Shown in pieces: positions 1 to 10,755 of a DNA stretch of 64,000 bases (the stretch's first letter is position 1; each line of letters starts with the position of its first letter). Source of the DNA: Brachynemurus nebulosus (lineage: Eukaryota > Arthropoda > Insecta > Neuroptera > Myrmeleontidae); contig JAPWDM010000004.1 of assembly GCA_035578155.1 (NCBI GenBank), positions 35,834,394 through 35,898,393 of the forward strand, in the 5' to 3' direction. Position numbers and translations under genes: made by a program. The notes under the pieces are model-generated. The model made no database searches, had not been told where the DNA came from, and saw nothing but the letters and a program-made list of their open reading frames with translations.

Positions 1-1963
1 ACGTATTATCATCATTGATTTGATATAGACAACCACTTAAAGCTTTGTCAGAAGCATCTACATCTAAATAGAAAATTTTGTTAAAATCTGGAAATTTAAG
101 CATAACTGACTTTGCAAATAATGATTTTAAAGTATTAAACGTTTTTTGTTCTTCACTTCCCCAATTCCAAATTGAGTTTGCTTTTAATAAATGCGAAAAT
201 TTAGAAGTTAATTCACTAAAATTAGGAAAAAATCTACGATAAAAATTCATAATACCTAAAATTGATTGTAAAGATTTAATATTAGTGGGAGGTTGCAATT
301 TTAAAATAGCTTGAACCTTATCCTCACATAAACTAATACCATTTTCAGAAATTTTATGACCCAAAAATTTAATTTCTGTTTTGAAAAAGTTACATTTAGA
401 AAAATTGATGGTTACACCAGCATTAAAAAGTTTATTTAATACTATCTCAACATGTTTAAGGTGAGATTCAAAATCGTCAGAGCCAATGACTATGTCATCG
501 ACAAAGACATGACAAAAATCGTTTATGTCACTTCCCAAAATTTGATCAATACATTTTTGAAATATACCAACGGACAAATTTATCCCGAAGGCTAAACGGG
601 TAAACTGATAACATTTGCCGTTAAATAAAAATCCTGTGTATTTTTTACTATCTGGGTGTAATTGGATTTGCCAATAACCCGAAATTAAGTCAATAGAAGT
701 GAAAAATTGTTTTTTCTGAAATTTTCCTAGGATATATTCAATAGAAACTGGCGTTTCTCGGTCCGGTATTACTATTTGATTGATATTCCTACTATCTAAA
801 ACAATTCGGATTTGCCCATTTGGCTTAATTACTGTATGCAAAGGACTTATATAAGAAGTATATGACCTTTCTATAATTTTCCATGATAAAAGTTTATCTA
901 TTTCCTTTTGAACTGCGGGCAAACGCGAATAAGGTATAGGATAGCATTTTGACGAAAATTCTTTATGTTCTCGAATTTTGAATTTACAATAAAAGTTTTT
1001 TACTAACCCTGGTTTGGTAGAAAAAATGTTTTTAAATTTATTAAGCATCGATAAGATTTTATTTTGTTCGATTTTAGATAAATGAGTTAAATTAGAAATT
1101 GAATTTATAACGTCGTCAAAGGGTGTAATATATTCATTGTCGTCAAAGGGTTTAAATGAAAGATTATTAATTTTATAAAATTCTTCCGTATTAAGATTTT
1201 GTTCTTTGTAAACAATACTTTTAATGTTTGAAATTAACATATTACTGGATTTAATATCATTAGATGAGATTTGTGAAATGAATTTAATTTCATGTATTTT
1301 ACTATCAATTTTAAGTAACAACGACTTATTGAAAATATTTATACTAGCGTAATATTTTTGTAAATATTCCATACCGAGAATCGCTTCGACAGCTAAATCT
1401 GGTACGATAAGAAAATTTAAGGGTATTATAATATTATTGTAACTAAATTCAATAAAAGTTTGTTTATCAATAGTTTTAGATTTTTTGTTTGTCGCAGTAA
1501 CTACCTGACATTTTATTGTAGGTATTACGGGCAATGGTTTATTTGTATTTTTAATATGAATTTGATTTAATTTATCAAATGTTTTATCATTTAGAACCGT
1601 AATAACGCTTCCAGTGTCTATTAAAATATTGATAAAAGTGTCAAAAAAGTTTACTTTAATAATTGGCAAAATATCGTTAGAGATTTTTGTATTTGAAAAA
1701 CGATTTTGATTATTCTCTTCCGTTAGATCACCAAAATGATCGTTTGAAAAAATACTACAAAGGAATGTACCCCCAATATTGTAACAATTCTCAGAATTGA
1801 AATTGTTAACATTACTATCTAATAAATTAATTTTATTATTAACAAAAAGATTGTCATTCTTAACATTTTTACTAATATTCTTTTCATTAATTTGAAAATT
1901 GTCATCTATTAAGGTTGATTTCCTTATAGATGTTCTATTTAGTTTTCCCAATCGTAAGAAAAT
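1..1963 (-). CDS. pol: Pol polyprotein (protease-RT-start of RNase H), partial
   Basis: Open frame of about 654 codons that runs off the left edge. It carries an aspartic protease site near 1610-1635 reading INILIDTGSVITVLND. The reverse transcriptase follows: KPNGQIRIVLD (about 800-835), FTSIDLISGYWQIQLH (about 655-705), a NLSVGIFQ segment (about 565-585), and the catalytic box FVDDIV (about 490-510). The connection region has FLGHKISENG and FYRRFFPNFSEL. RNase H opens with FYLDVDASDKAL at about 30-75. The catalytic aspartates of the RT box are present. Relative to gag the frame is -1, opening after a TGA at 1964-1966, with no obvious AUG of its own. It is therefore probably made as a Gag-Pol fusion. 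The C-terminal part lies outside the window. Confidence 0.95.
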   Translation of the reverse strand, partial: MFLRLGKLNRTSIRKSTLIDDNFQINEKNISKNVKNDNLFVNNKINLLDSNVNNFNSENCYNIGGTFLCSIFSNDHFGDLTEENNQNRFSNTKISNDILPIIKVNFFDTFINILIDTGSVITVLNDKTFDKLNQIHIKNTNKPLPVIPTIKCQVVTATNKKSKTIDKQTFIEFSYNNIIIPLNFLIVPDLAVEAILGMEYLQKYYASINIFNKSLLLKIDSKIHEIKFISQISSNDIKSSNMLISNIKSIVYKEQNLNTEEFYKINNLSFKPFDDNEYITPFDDVINSISNLTHLSKIEQNKILSMLNKFKNIFSTKPGLVKNFYCKFKIREHKEFSSKCYPIPYSRLPAVQKEIDKLLSWKIIERSYTSYISPLHTVIKPNGQIRIVLDSRNINQIVIPDRETPVSIEYILGKFQKKQFFTSIDLISGYWQIQLHPDSKKYTGFLFNGKCYQFTRLAFGINLSVGIFQKCIDQILGSDINDFCHVFVDDIVIGSDDFESHLKHVEIVLNKLFNAGVTINFSKCNFFKTEIKFLGHKISENGISLCEDKVQAILKLQPPTNIKSLQSILGIMNFYRRFFPNFSELTSKFSHLLKANSIWNWGSEEQKTFNTLKSLFAKSVMLKFPDFNKIFYLDVDASDKALSGCLYQINDDNT

Positions 1964-3390
1964 TCAGGGAATTTTGGATTTATTGGACCAATCGCACTGG
2001 TAGTACCAGTGGCGTGATCCCCGTTATTCGTGCTAACACTATGTGTAGACGAACACGGTTCCTCATTTGAAAAAGTTACTTTAGATTTTTTAAATTTATC
2101 AGTTTTCCAACTTTTATTTCTATCTAAATATTGATTATTACTAGTTACATTACCCCAACCATTATTTTCTGAAGTTGTAGGATTATTTTTAGAAATAGGA
2201 CTATTTGGACGGTTATAATTTGAAGCATTTGGATTAATAGGAACGTTACGATAAGGAGTTTTACTGTAATGATTATCGAATTCCTTTAATTCATCATAAA
2301 GTTGTTTAATAGTTAAACAATTTTTTAAAATTCTACGCGTTTCAAAATCAAAATGTTCTATAAAAATTTCAATAAATGTTTTTTCAGGTATTTTGTCACT
2401 TAGATGTTTGATTCTTTTATACCAATAAAATAAGTGTTGTACATATTTTTGTTTAATAACAACAGATTTACCCTGATTAGAATAAAATTCTATCAGTATT
2501 TGATTTTGAATTTTACTATTCCAATATGTATCTAAAATCCAATTTTTTAATTGTTCAAATGTTAAAATAGAATCTTCAAATAATATTAAAGTATTTTTAA
2601 TAGTATCAGTTAATTTAGATTTTGTATATAAAATTTTATCATTTTCAGAAAAATTTGTTTCTTTAAAATAATATTCTAATGAATTTATAAAATCAAGAGG
2701 ATGCAAATAATTTATATTTCCATTAAATTCAGGAATATTAAAAAGATTATGAGTATTATTATTGAAAAAACTAATATTAGATAGATTATTATTTGGCAAA
2801 ACAGTATTATTAATATCATTAATGTTAATAGATTCAAAAGTATTGATTTTCTTTTCTAAAATATCAATAGATTTTAATATAATATCATATTTCTCAAAAA
2901 TATTTGTAATTTCAGTTTCGTTTTTTGTTAAATGTTCCTTAATACTGGAAATTTGTTGGTTAATAACTTTTGTTTGTTCATTATAAGCATCAAATTTTTG
3001 ATTATTAATGATTTCGATATCATTAATTTGTTTAATAGTTTCAGAGTTTGTATTTTTACATTGCAAAGAACAATTGTTAATTTTTTCTTCTAAAGAAATT
3101 TTAATATTTGTTATTTCAGTTTTTAATTCATTTTTTAATTCGCTCAAACCGTTATGAACTTCTGTTTTAAGTTCGTGTTTGAAATTATTTAATTCGTTAG
3201 TAAATTTTAAGAAAAATGCATTAAACATACCGGTTATTTCACCTTGAAAGTTTTGTTGAGACGACGTTGCACCAGAAGGCCGCACGCTGATCATCTCCTC
3301 CATAGATTCACGAAGTTGATCTTCCGTTTTCGTAGAAGATGCTTCCGCTTCAAATATTGTTTCACTGAGGGCGTTTTCTTCGTTGTCCAT
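1939..3390 (-). CDS. gag: Gag-like structural protein of the gypsy element
   Basis: A 483-codon frame read from the ATG at 3388-3390, which has A at -3 and G at +4. The open frame extends upstream to another ATG at 3483. The extra 31 residues would cross the candidate primer-binding site and LTR boundary, so the inner start is preferred. The N-terminal half (residues about 60-200) is rich in K/E/N/I heptads and looks coiled-coil. The middle (FNIPEFNGN onward, about 215-370) resembles the retrotransposon Gag capsid-type domain with its LYTKSKL and FEQLKNWILDTYW segments. The C-terminus is N/S-rich and basic. No CCHC zinc knuckle is visible, which is unusual for Ty3/gypsy though known in some lineages. 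The stop TAA is at 1939-1941. Confidence 0.9.
   Translation of the reverse strand: MDNEENALSETIFEAEASSTKTEDQLRESMEEMISVRPSGATSSQQNFQGEITGMFNAFFLKFTNELNNFKHELKTEVHNGLSELKNELKTEITNIKISLEEKINNCSLQCKNTNSETIKQINDIEIINNQKFDAYNEQTKVINQQISSIKEHLTKNETEITNIFEKYDIILKSIDILEKKINTFESININDINNTVLPNNNLSNISFFNNNTHNLFNIPEFNGNINYLHPLDFINSLEYYFKETNFSENDKILYTKSKLTDTIKNTLILFEDSILTFEQLKNWILDTYWNSKIQNQILIEFYSNQGKSVVIKQKYVQHLFYWYKRIKHLSDKIPEKTFIEIFIEHFDFETRRILKNCLTIKQLYDELKEFDNHYSKTPYRNVPINPNASNYNRPNSPISKNNPTTSENNGWGNVTSNNQYLDRNKSWKTDKFKKSKVTFSNEEPCSSTHSVSTNNGDHATGTTSAIGPINPKFPEFSYDWEN
1942..1963 (-). other. gag-pol overlap, presumed -1 frameshift window
   Basis: The pol frame opens after the TGA at 1964-1966 and the gag stop is at 1939-1941, so ribosomes must change frame within about eight codons. 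The only A-rich slip candidate is GGGAAAAC just before the gag stop. In the gag register it reads G GAA AAC, which does not fit the strict X XXY YYZ heptamer. The mechanism is inferred, not shown. Confidence 0.6.
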
Positions 3391-3433
3391 TGTAATGTTG
3401 TAGTAAATGATTGTTGTTTCGAATGAAATTCCT

Positions 3434-3451
3434 TGAAGAAGTTGTCCACCA
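3434..3451 (-). other. candidate primer-binding site
   Basis: On the minus strand the sequence after ...GAATT reads TGGTGGACAACTTCTTCA. It begins with TGG, as expected for pairing with a tRNA 3' CCA end, and lies about 45 nt before the preferred gag start. The matching tRNA was not identified, so this is tentative. Confidence 0.35.
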
Positions 3452-3780
3452 AAATTCGTATACTTCTTTTCTTCTCTTTTCACGTAGATTATTCGTCGGA
3501 AAATTTATTTCCACTGACAGGGATGCCAATAATTATGTAACGTCGCAAACGTGGGAAAAGATCTCACTACGGTGTTATTTTGCGATGCACAGAGGATGGT
3601 AAACTTTCCGGCGTGGGTTCGGTTTTTCTTCTCCAAGACGAATAGTTTTTTCACAAATAAAACACTTTTAATTGGTTTTTTAGTTGATTAGTTTATTGAA
3701 TAAATGTAGAAAACTTGTATAAAAATAATTTTTTTATATAATTTTATAAATTATAAATTTTTTAAGTATAAAAAATAATG
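3452..3780 (-). repeat. probable 5' LTR region of the gypsy element (outer edge unresolved)
   Basis: The minus strand upstream of the candidate primer-binding site holds an AATAAA signal at about 3695-3705 and a T-rich stretch, then the leader. This is the expected place for the 5' LTR. The partner LTR is outside the window, so neither boundary can be confirmed. Confidence 0.35.
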
Positions 3781-4354
3781 CGCAGTTGTTCCACTGGCGA
3801 GGATTCTGATGTTGTTCGTTTTAATATTACCTTACAACTAACTTGAAACAAGTTATATCCTTATTCTTAAAACAAGCGTTCCTTAATTTCATTTCCAAGA
3901 ATCGAAAGAAAGTTCTATTGGTTTCTAAATAGAGATAGAAATATTTGTATACATTAACTAGAAAGAAATAATAAGTGTTGTTTTGAAGTATTCCTTTATG
4001 TCACCACCTGGTACGACAGAAATATTCAAGTGATGCTTAACCCTGATTGGTTGTTGCATCTCTGGTGTCCAAACGTGACCACAGCACCAACAGTTCTTTC
4101 TGTTAAAAACTTGACAAAAGTCATAGTCTGTTCGTTTAGGCAATCTACACTACAGATATGTATTATTATCTGCAGCGCTAATCATTATTTGAGTTTTTAT
4201 GATAAAATTTTGTGTTATATAATAAAATTTATTTTTACTAGAAAGTTTTGATGAAAATTTGTTAATTTTTTACCTGCGCCTGTACCATGGTGGTTACAAT
4301 AGAGCATTAGAAGTATAGTTAAATATGTCATTTAACATGTCTGTCGAAGAGACT
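3781..4354. other. stretch without recognised gene apart from the 61-aa frame
   Basis: AT-rich sequence with no repeat structure or coding signal that I could support besides the minus-strand cysteine-containing frame. Confidence 0.6.
3958..4143 (-). CDS. unrecognised cysteine-containing ORF or exon fragment (61 aa)
   Basis: The minus-strand frame reads MPKRTDYDFCQVFNRKNCWC and continues CGHVWTPEMQQPIRVKHHL before ending at a TAG. Just upstream on the same strand is TGTAG followed by the frame, so it could be an exon with a 3' splice site instead of an AUG-started ORF. The C..WCC spacing hints at metal binding, but I do not recognise a family. It lies close to the outer side of the retrotransposon and may be part of its flank or of an older repeat. 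It could also be a chance frame. Confidence 0.2.
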   Translation of the reverse strand: MPKRTDYDFCQVFNRKNCWCCGHVWTPEMQQPIRVKHHLNISVVPGGDIKEYFKTTLIISF

Positions 4355-4702
4355 ATTATTTTGATATTCTTATATTAAATTTAAAATTAAATTTAAATAT
4401 TATATTTAAAATTTGCGGCGGCTGCCGAAGAGAAGATTATATAAGCTGATTATTAGCCCCATTGCCAGGCAAAAACCATCAACTATTATTAGTAAAATTG
4501 GCATATTATATTGAAAATTGTACAAGTTGTACTTAATTTTAAATTTATTATTTTGATATTCTTATATTAAATTTAAAATTAAGTACAACTTGTACAATTT
4601 TCAATATAATATGCCAATTTTACTAATAATAGTTGATGGTTTTTGCCTGGCAATGGGGCTAATAATCAGCTTATATAATCTTCTCTTCGGCAGCCGCCGC
4701 AA
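4355..4702. repeat. perfect long hairpin: 135-bp arms, 20-bp loop, plus 36-bp direct repeat
   Basis: The left arm 4413-4547 and right arm 4568-4702 are exact reverse complements over 135 bases, with a 20-base spacer at 4548-4567. The arm tips are GC-rich (TTGCGGCGGCTGCCGAAG at the left). A 36-bp segment at 4355-4390 recurs exactly at 4547-4582, spanning the loop and inner right arm. This suggests the palindrome arose by a template switch or inverted duplication at this site. The transcript would fold into near-perfect dsRNA. An assembly artefact is the main alternative. Confidence 0.93.
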
Positions 4703-6307
4703 TCCTTCTGAGATATTTTTCTAATTTTTCAATTCATCTCCTGAAAGTAACCGTCAAAATGTCAAATTTTAATATCATAAAGCTTCTGAGAAAATCGCCT
4801 GTGCCAGACGGACACCGAAATCATTCCATAAACATATTCTTTTGCCAGTTTTGTTACGGAACACTAAATAAAAGTAAATAATTTAGCTGCTAGAGCACCT
4901 AAGTCTATCGACTAGCTAGAATTGAAAAATCCGGTAACAGTATGGCAGTAATCGAAAAAATGATCTAGGTAATAATATTTTTGTTAATTTGTGAGGTGCT
5001 TCTGCGACGCTATTTTAAATAATTATAGTACGGTTTCTCCAAATTTGTCAGTTTTCAATATCTACTTACTGCTGTATTTTTCTTTTTTTAGGAGAGATAT
5101 GTTTTAATGAAATCGAAAATTGATGTATTACTACAGTCAAAATATAAAATGATTCTTAGAATTTTTATTTGATTCCAATTTTTAAGACGATTGTGAATTT
5201 TACAGTTAAGCGATACCACTTAGGTACGACAAATTATTGACTTCAAAATCTCCAAATAACACACTCCAGAGGTAAGCTTACTCTTGTCGTAGTACATATG
5301 TATGTTCGTCCATTGTATACGACAATGTGGGGTATTGTCTTTCATAATTCTTATTTTTATTTCGACGGAACTTCCGAAATAAGTTTCATACTGTCATTGT
5401 ATATTTATATATTTTGTGTTTGGGTACTCACAGTTTCACGGTTAGTATATCATACAAAACAAAATAATGTTTAGCTGCTTTTTTACGATCATAGCTGCTC
5501 ACTAGCAACATTGATACAAGTATGTTTTATTGTGTACTCTTTTGGGAGGAGGTCGGGTAACCCGTAATAATGAGAAACTATAATATGTTACAAAATAATT
5601 TTTCTTTAAAGTTTGACTTCTAATCATAAAATATTATTGAAAAATCTTCACCAGTTTAAACAAAATTAATTCCAGCAAATTCTCTATCAGTTAGGAGAGT
5701 TTGCTTTATTGTGCGGAAAATTTAATTTTCCTAATTATCATCTTCTAATTGACATTTAATTGGTATAGAACAGCAAAGATACCTCAAAGACAAAATCATC
5801 TGTATTCTTATATTTAATGTTAAGACTGTAGCCAATGTTCCCCAATATTGTTCTAAACCATATATTAACTAACTGGTCATAAAAATTATTACCCAAAGTA
5901 ATATTAACAATAAATATTTATTTCCATTGTTTCGTAAAGCGATGATTTAGTGTGAAATATTATCTTAACCTACTTAGTAAATTGTTTTTAAGATTTTTAT
6001 TATTGTTTTTCTTTGTTTTATATACTTTTTTTCTCTAAGGAACCAAATTATATAATTTTTTTATTTAACTTTTATTAATTTGAGTCGTCAATAAAACAAT
6101 GAATTTTGATTGAGTTTTTATTTATTGGTAATTCAGTCTATTAAAAGGTTTAGACTTTTTAGATTATACTTTTGAATTTATATTTATGTTGAATAATGCT
6201 TAGGTACCTATATTAAATTTATTAATAAATATCCCCACATTAAATTTACTAATTTTTCTTACTTTACCGGTTTACAAGGTTGCCTCTACCTCGTATTAAG
6301 TACGTTT
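4703..6307. other. AT-rich stretch with no supported gene
   Basis: No reading frame, TIR pair or tandem array stands out. Poly-A/T runs and short chance frames only. Confidence 0.6.
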
Positions 6308-6676
<369 letters not shown>

Positions 6677-7121
6677 CTAATTTTTTTAGATTTATTAATT
6701 TTTAAAAATACGATTGAAATGTTACGCGGAGGGAAGGGACAAACTAAATAGAATGAAGTGGAATAAGTTCGTAAATGAAGTACCTAAGTGTACTGTCTGG
6801 GTTTTCTTTTTTCTTTCCTTTTCTTTTGTAAAAGATAAGATAAGCGAAATTCTTTAATAATAATTCACTAAAAGTTAATGCCAGTTTTTCTACATAGATA
6901 TCGCAATATATAAAAATATAATTAATTTCAGTATTTAAATTTACGGAGCACAGACACTTTTGATGTTACCAGAAAACACTACCTGGGTCAACATCTAGGA
7001 TACTTTTTATTCCGGGAAAATCTCTCATTCTCACGGAAAAATAGAAAAACCATTTTGAACATGTGCATGTATTACGCAAAAATTATTGTTCTATGCAAGT
7101 TCTGTATAATTATAATATCAG
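6677..7121. other. no gene recognised
   Basis: Ordinary AT-rich sequence between repeats. Confidence 0.6.
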
Positions 7122-7541
7122 GGATGTTATGGACATCAAATTTCGGATACGGATACGGATACGGATATGGATATTCAAAAACATTTTTTTCGGTTCCGAC
7201 TTCGGTTACGGATATGTAATAATATCGGTTAGTTTCGGATACGGTTACGGATACGGATAATTGTTTTCAATGACAATTTTTTTTTTTTTTTTAGAAGAAA
7301 GGAGAAAATTTTACCCCAAAAAGTAAACGCCAAACACACACAACTCAATGGAAATCTATCAAGAGAAATACATGAAGCAAAAACTTGCTTCGATTTAATC
7401 TTAGTTTTCCAACGACAGTTGTCTGTTATTATCCGAAACAAATCCGAAACTTTTATTTTCGGATACGGTTTCGGTTTCGGATATGTAATTATTTCGAATA
7501 TCCGTTAGTTTCGGTTCCGGTTACGGATATCCATAACATCC
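7122..7541. mobile_element. short element with inverted ends and degenerate GGATAC hexamer tracts
   Basis: The ends are inverted copies: GGATGTTATGGACATC at 7122-7137 and GATATCCATAACATCC at 7526-7541, one mismatch. Just inside each end are runs of GGATAC/GGTTAC/TTTCGG hexamer variants (7138-7260 and 7440-7530). The 3-periodic IRIRIR and GYGYGY peptides read here are translations of the repeat, not genes. This is best described as a nonautonomous, MITE-like element with simple-repeat subterminal regions. Its superfamily is unknown. Confidence 0.65.
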
Positions 7542-7806
7542 TTAATAATTATTACACTTATATACTTCTCATTGAGTTCAAAACTACGCGTCGCGTGAAC
7601 GACGTCGCCAGTACAGCTAGTTGTTCTTAAAATGGTTAAGATTTTTTATAATAAATGTTATTTTTGGTAAGTATGAAGAGTATTGACTGATGGTAAATAA
7701 AATATGTTGGCTTTTTTTATAATATTTATTGAGAAAAGTCCCTAATTAGGTCTTGCCTTGTTAGATACTATAAATGGAGCAAGTGTAGATCATCGTGAAA
7801 GGATAA

Positions 7807-8257
7807 GTATAGTATATTTATTTAGTTTAGAAATGACGTCATTATCGGTTAGGTATTATTAAATAATTTTTACCAATAATTTTTTATTTGACTCACCCAT
7901 TTCAATTCATATTTTTATGATACCTTACCGTGGTACGTTACTACCTAGGTATCATAAAAATATGAATTGAAATGGGTGGGTCAAATAAAAAATTATTGGT
8001 AAAAATTATTTAATAATACCTAATTTAATGGTATGTTATCTTTTTCTAATTTTCAGTCAGTATATATAAATCCGTAAGTGAAATCTTATATAATTTGGTA
8101 ATTGAAAAGAATGAGAAAAAGAAAAAATGGAAATAAACTTAATTTATGTACTATTTTAAGGATCAGTATCGTATAAATTTTTTAAAGGACAGCTAGCGTC
8201 ATAAATTGAAAAGAGATGATAATGACGTCATTTCTAAACTAAATAAATATACTATAC
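7807..8257. mobile_element. MITE with 40-bp perfect outer TIRs and a nested 77-bp-arm hairpin
   Basis: Outer arms 7807-7846 and 8218-8257 are exact reverse complements, both holding TGACGTCA. A second hairpin has arms 7849-7925 and 7947-8023, with one mismatch and a 21-bp loop. The two palindromes have different centres (about 7936 and 8032), so roughly 195 bp sits asymmetrically between the inner right arm and the outer right arm. No transposase. Confidence 0.85.
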
Positions 8258-10255
8258 CTACGGACTAGCCATATACTACGTTTAGTTTGATTGTTTAGTT
8301 TTCCACAACTTAGTTTATTGAATAATACCAATTTTTTATTTGATATTAAAATGTTTATTATATGTAGGTAATTCTAAATATGATACTTTGCATCTTTGCA
8401 TTTTTGTTTTTCTTTACTATTGTTATGTATGGATTGAAATTAAAACAACAAAATTTGTTTAACTATGTATTTAATAATTTCTAATAATTTTTAACTATGT
8501 ATTTAATAAATTCTAATAATTTCTAATTGTAAGTACTGTATAATTGAGATATGAACGGGTTGAAAATCAGAATCAGACTCTATGCTTTATTGTATTGTGT
8601 TTTTTCTCTTGTTACAATTTCGAAGACCGTTTGATTTTGCATACATATCAGTAGCATTCGGTCCAGACGAACATATCCGGTGTGTAGATTATTTCTTAGT
8701 ATCTATTTGTTTAATATAATTTGCCCTTGATATGCAAACAAAATCATACCTACAATTATTCTTGTACATACGTATATGATAATTAAAAATATGAATATAG
8801 ATAAGCGGCAGACTATGCGTTTGCAATTATGAATGAATGATATGATTATAAATGCAATATTATAGGTATTATGTATCTAACATTTCCTAAATTAAAATAA
8901 AATGAACGAATATTATTTGTAATAAAATATAAAGTCAAATTTGGAAATAACACTTTTAACACTAAAATAAGTCTGTACATAACACTATATCCCTTCCTCA
9001 TATTCCGGCAAAACACCATTGTTTGTATAAAAAATGATAGCTTCCAAACGAAGCAACCTATCTAAGTGCAGTAAAAATATTTAATAACAGATTTATTAAA
9101 ATCTGTTTTAATAAATCGGCTATTTCTGCTTTTTCTACGTCTTTAATGTAGCTAGACTTCACAATATTTTTAACTTGCGGGTACACTTTTATTCCGCTTT
9201 CTTTCTTTAGAAAAGTGCAGAGTAGTTGACAGTTTTTACAATTTCCGGTCATAATTAAAATTTACAAAGAAAGTTGGTGCTCAAGTCAATATGAATTAAA
9301 TAACTATACAATTCACTGGTATCGACACTACTAACTACTTATAACAATAGAGTCAAATATTATTATGTTTAAAGTTCAACTTGACAAAAACCACTCTGCA
9401 GTAACCTCACTTCAGTCTGCCACTTAAAGCACAATATTTGGCGAACGGTGTTTAACATTAGAAAAGGTAAAAGAAACCTCAACATCCTTTTATCAGGCCT
9501 TTACTATTAAGTACGTGAAAAAGTAACTTAAAAAATACAAAAAACCCTTTTTTATTATTTACTAATAGAGGTGGCCAGCTCTAGCATGATCAGCATCGTA
9601 AGTTCAAAAATGGGGAAACCGTAGAAACGTGACAGAGGAACGGACAGACAGACCTGAACAAATGTTTCAAAATTTTGACTACGGAACCCCTAATACTTTT
9701 GTATTAATGAGATATCTTGCTGCAAAAACAAATATTTTTTAAATTTCATTAAATTAGAAATGAGATAGAAAAACATGGTGTCATATAAATAGGTATTCCC
9801 GTCTTAACTTGTCTATACATAGATATACCAACAGGCACAACTGAAAATTTATTTAACTGACACATACCTATGCACATATACTAACCCACTGTTTGTACAT
9901 ACATACATACATATGTAACAAACAGATTGTGTGTTAAAGTTTTGTATTAAAAATATTTCGCCCCATTCCGCTACAACGACATTTAGCGCTCACCGTATGA
10001 AGTGAATGAAGATCGACAACAAATCGAGCATCCAAAGCACGTTGTCGTCACATACATAAAAAGCAATAAGCAGCCTTTGCTACGGCTGCTCTGACTTGCT
10101 CTACGACTGCTATCATTTTTACGACTTGTACACGGGCCGTAGATATAGAAGTCAGTCTCGTTCAGTCGGGTCGTTTCATTTTCACTTCAAATGATGATGA
10201 GAATTTCCGAACGCTCATCATAAACCTTTCGATCGACGTAGGCGAGTTGAGGGGA
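8258..10255. other. no gene recognised; one unassigned 64-codon frame on the minus strand
   Basis: AT-rich. A minus-strand frame at 9058-9252 (MTGNCKNCQLLCTFLKKESG...) has two cysteine pairs but no family that I recognise and no supporting context. The stretch from about 9950 is richer in CpG and leads into the promoter-like cluster. Confidence 0.5.
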
Positions 10256-10258
10256 GGA

Positions 10259-10351
10259 GGGGCGGGGTTAGAAAAGCTATCGATACCGTCATCGGTGTCA
10301 TCATTGATACATACACATTTACGATGGATCCTTCAGTCAGTCAGTCAGTCA
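10259..10351. promoter_or_regulatory. promoter-like cluster: GC box, TATCGATA, TCAGT initiator repeats
   Basis: Within 93 bp: GGGGCGGGG at 10259-10267 (Sp/KLF-type box), TATCGATA at 10278-10285 (the DRE motif bound by DREF in insects), and four TCAG repeats at 10333-10351 that match the insect initiator TCAGT. The surrounding 9.95-10.4 kb is unusually CpG- and GC-rich for this window. This fits a TATA-less insect promoter. No downstream coding exon was identified, so the direction and the gene are unknown. Confidence 0.45.
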
Positions 10352-10755
10352 CTTAGTTAGTTAGTAGTCAGAGTTATATGAACGTAGATATGTCGTGTCG
10401 GTGGCTATATCATAAAAAACATGACAGCAGGATACTACTTTACCGACAGTAGCGTCAAAATGTAAAAATGGAATAAAATGTGTTCGTGTTCTCGAAAATT
10501 GAACAGACCAATAAAATATATATTTCTTTTCACCTATCCATTTATACGCGACCATGTTTTTTATGTGGTTATTTCAACATATTTACAGGGTGTTAAAGAT
10601 CAAAACATACATTTTATTCAGTAGATAGACTTTAAAGAAAGCATAGAGTGCATTTTCCAAACTTTTAAAAACCAGCGTAGGTACTTAATATTGTTATTTA
10701 GGTAATACTATCGTAATCTAGATAAACTTGTTTTCCATGTCTTTAATTGCAAATA

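Larger units (their letters stand above)
1..3483 (-). mobile_element. Ty3/gypsy LTR retrotransposon, gag plus partial pol, cut by window edge
   Basis: Minus-strand element with gag (1939-3390) followed by pol in the -1 frame (1963 to the window edge). The domain order is Gag, aspartic protease, reverse transcriptase, start of RNase H, which fits the Ty3/gypsy superfamily. RNase H remainder, integrase and 3' LTR lie beyond position 1. Both frames were read codon by codon and contain no internal stop or frameshift. This suggests a young and possibly active copy, unlike the decayed DNA transposons in the rest of the window. The 5' LTR should lie above about 3452 but cannot be bounded without its partner. 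Confidence 0.93.

Noticed and set aside
2762..3602. Plus-strand small frames at 2762, 3244 and 3411
   Set aside because: Antisense to the gag frame or its leader.
7063..7630. IRIRIR/GYGYGY peptides on both strands
   Set aside because: Produced by the GGATAC hexamer tracts.
10333..10351. TCAG repeat as a plain microsatellite
   Set aside because: Too short to be notable alone; kept only as part of the promoter-like cluster.
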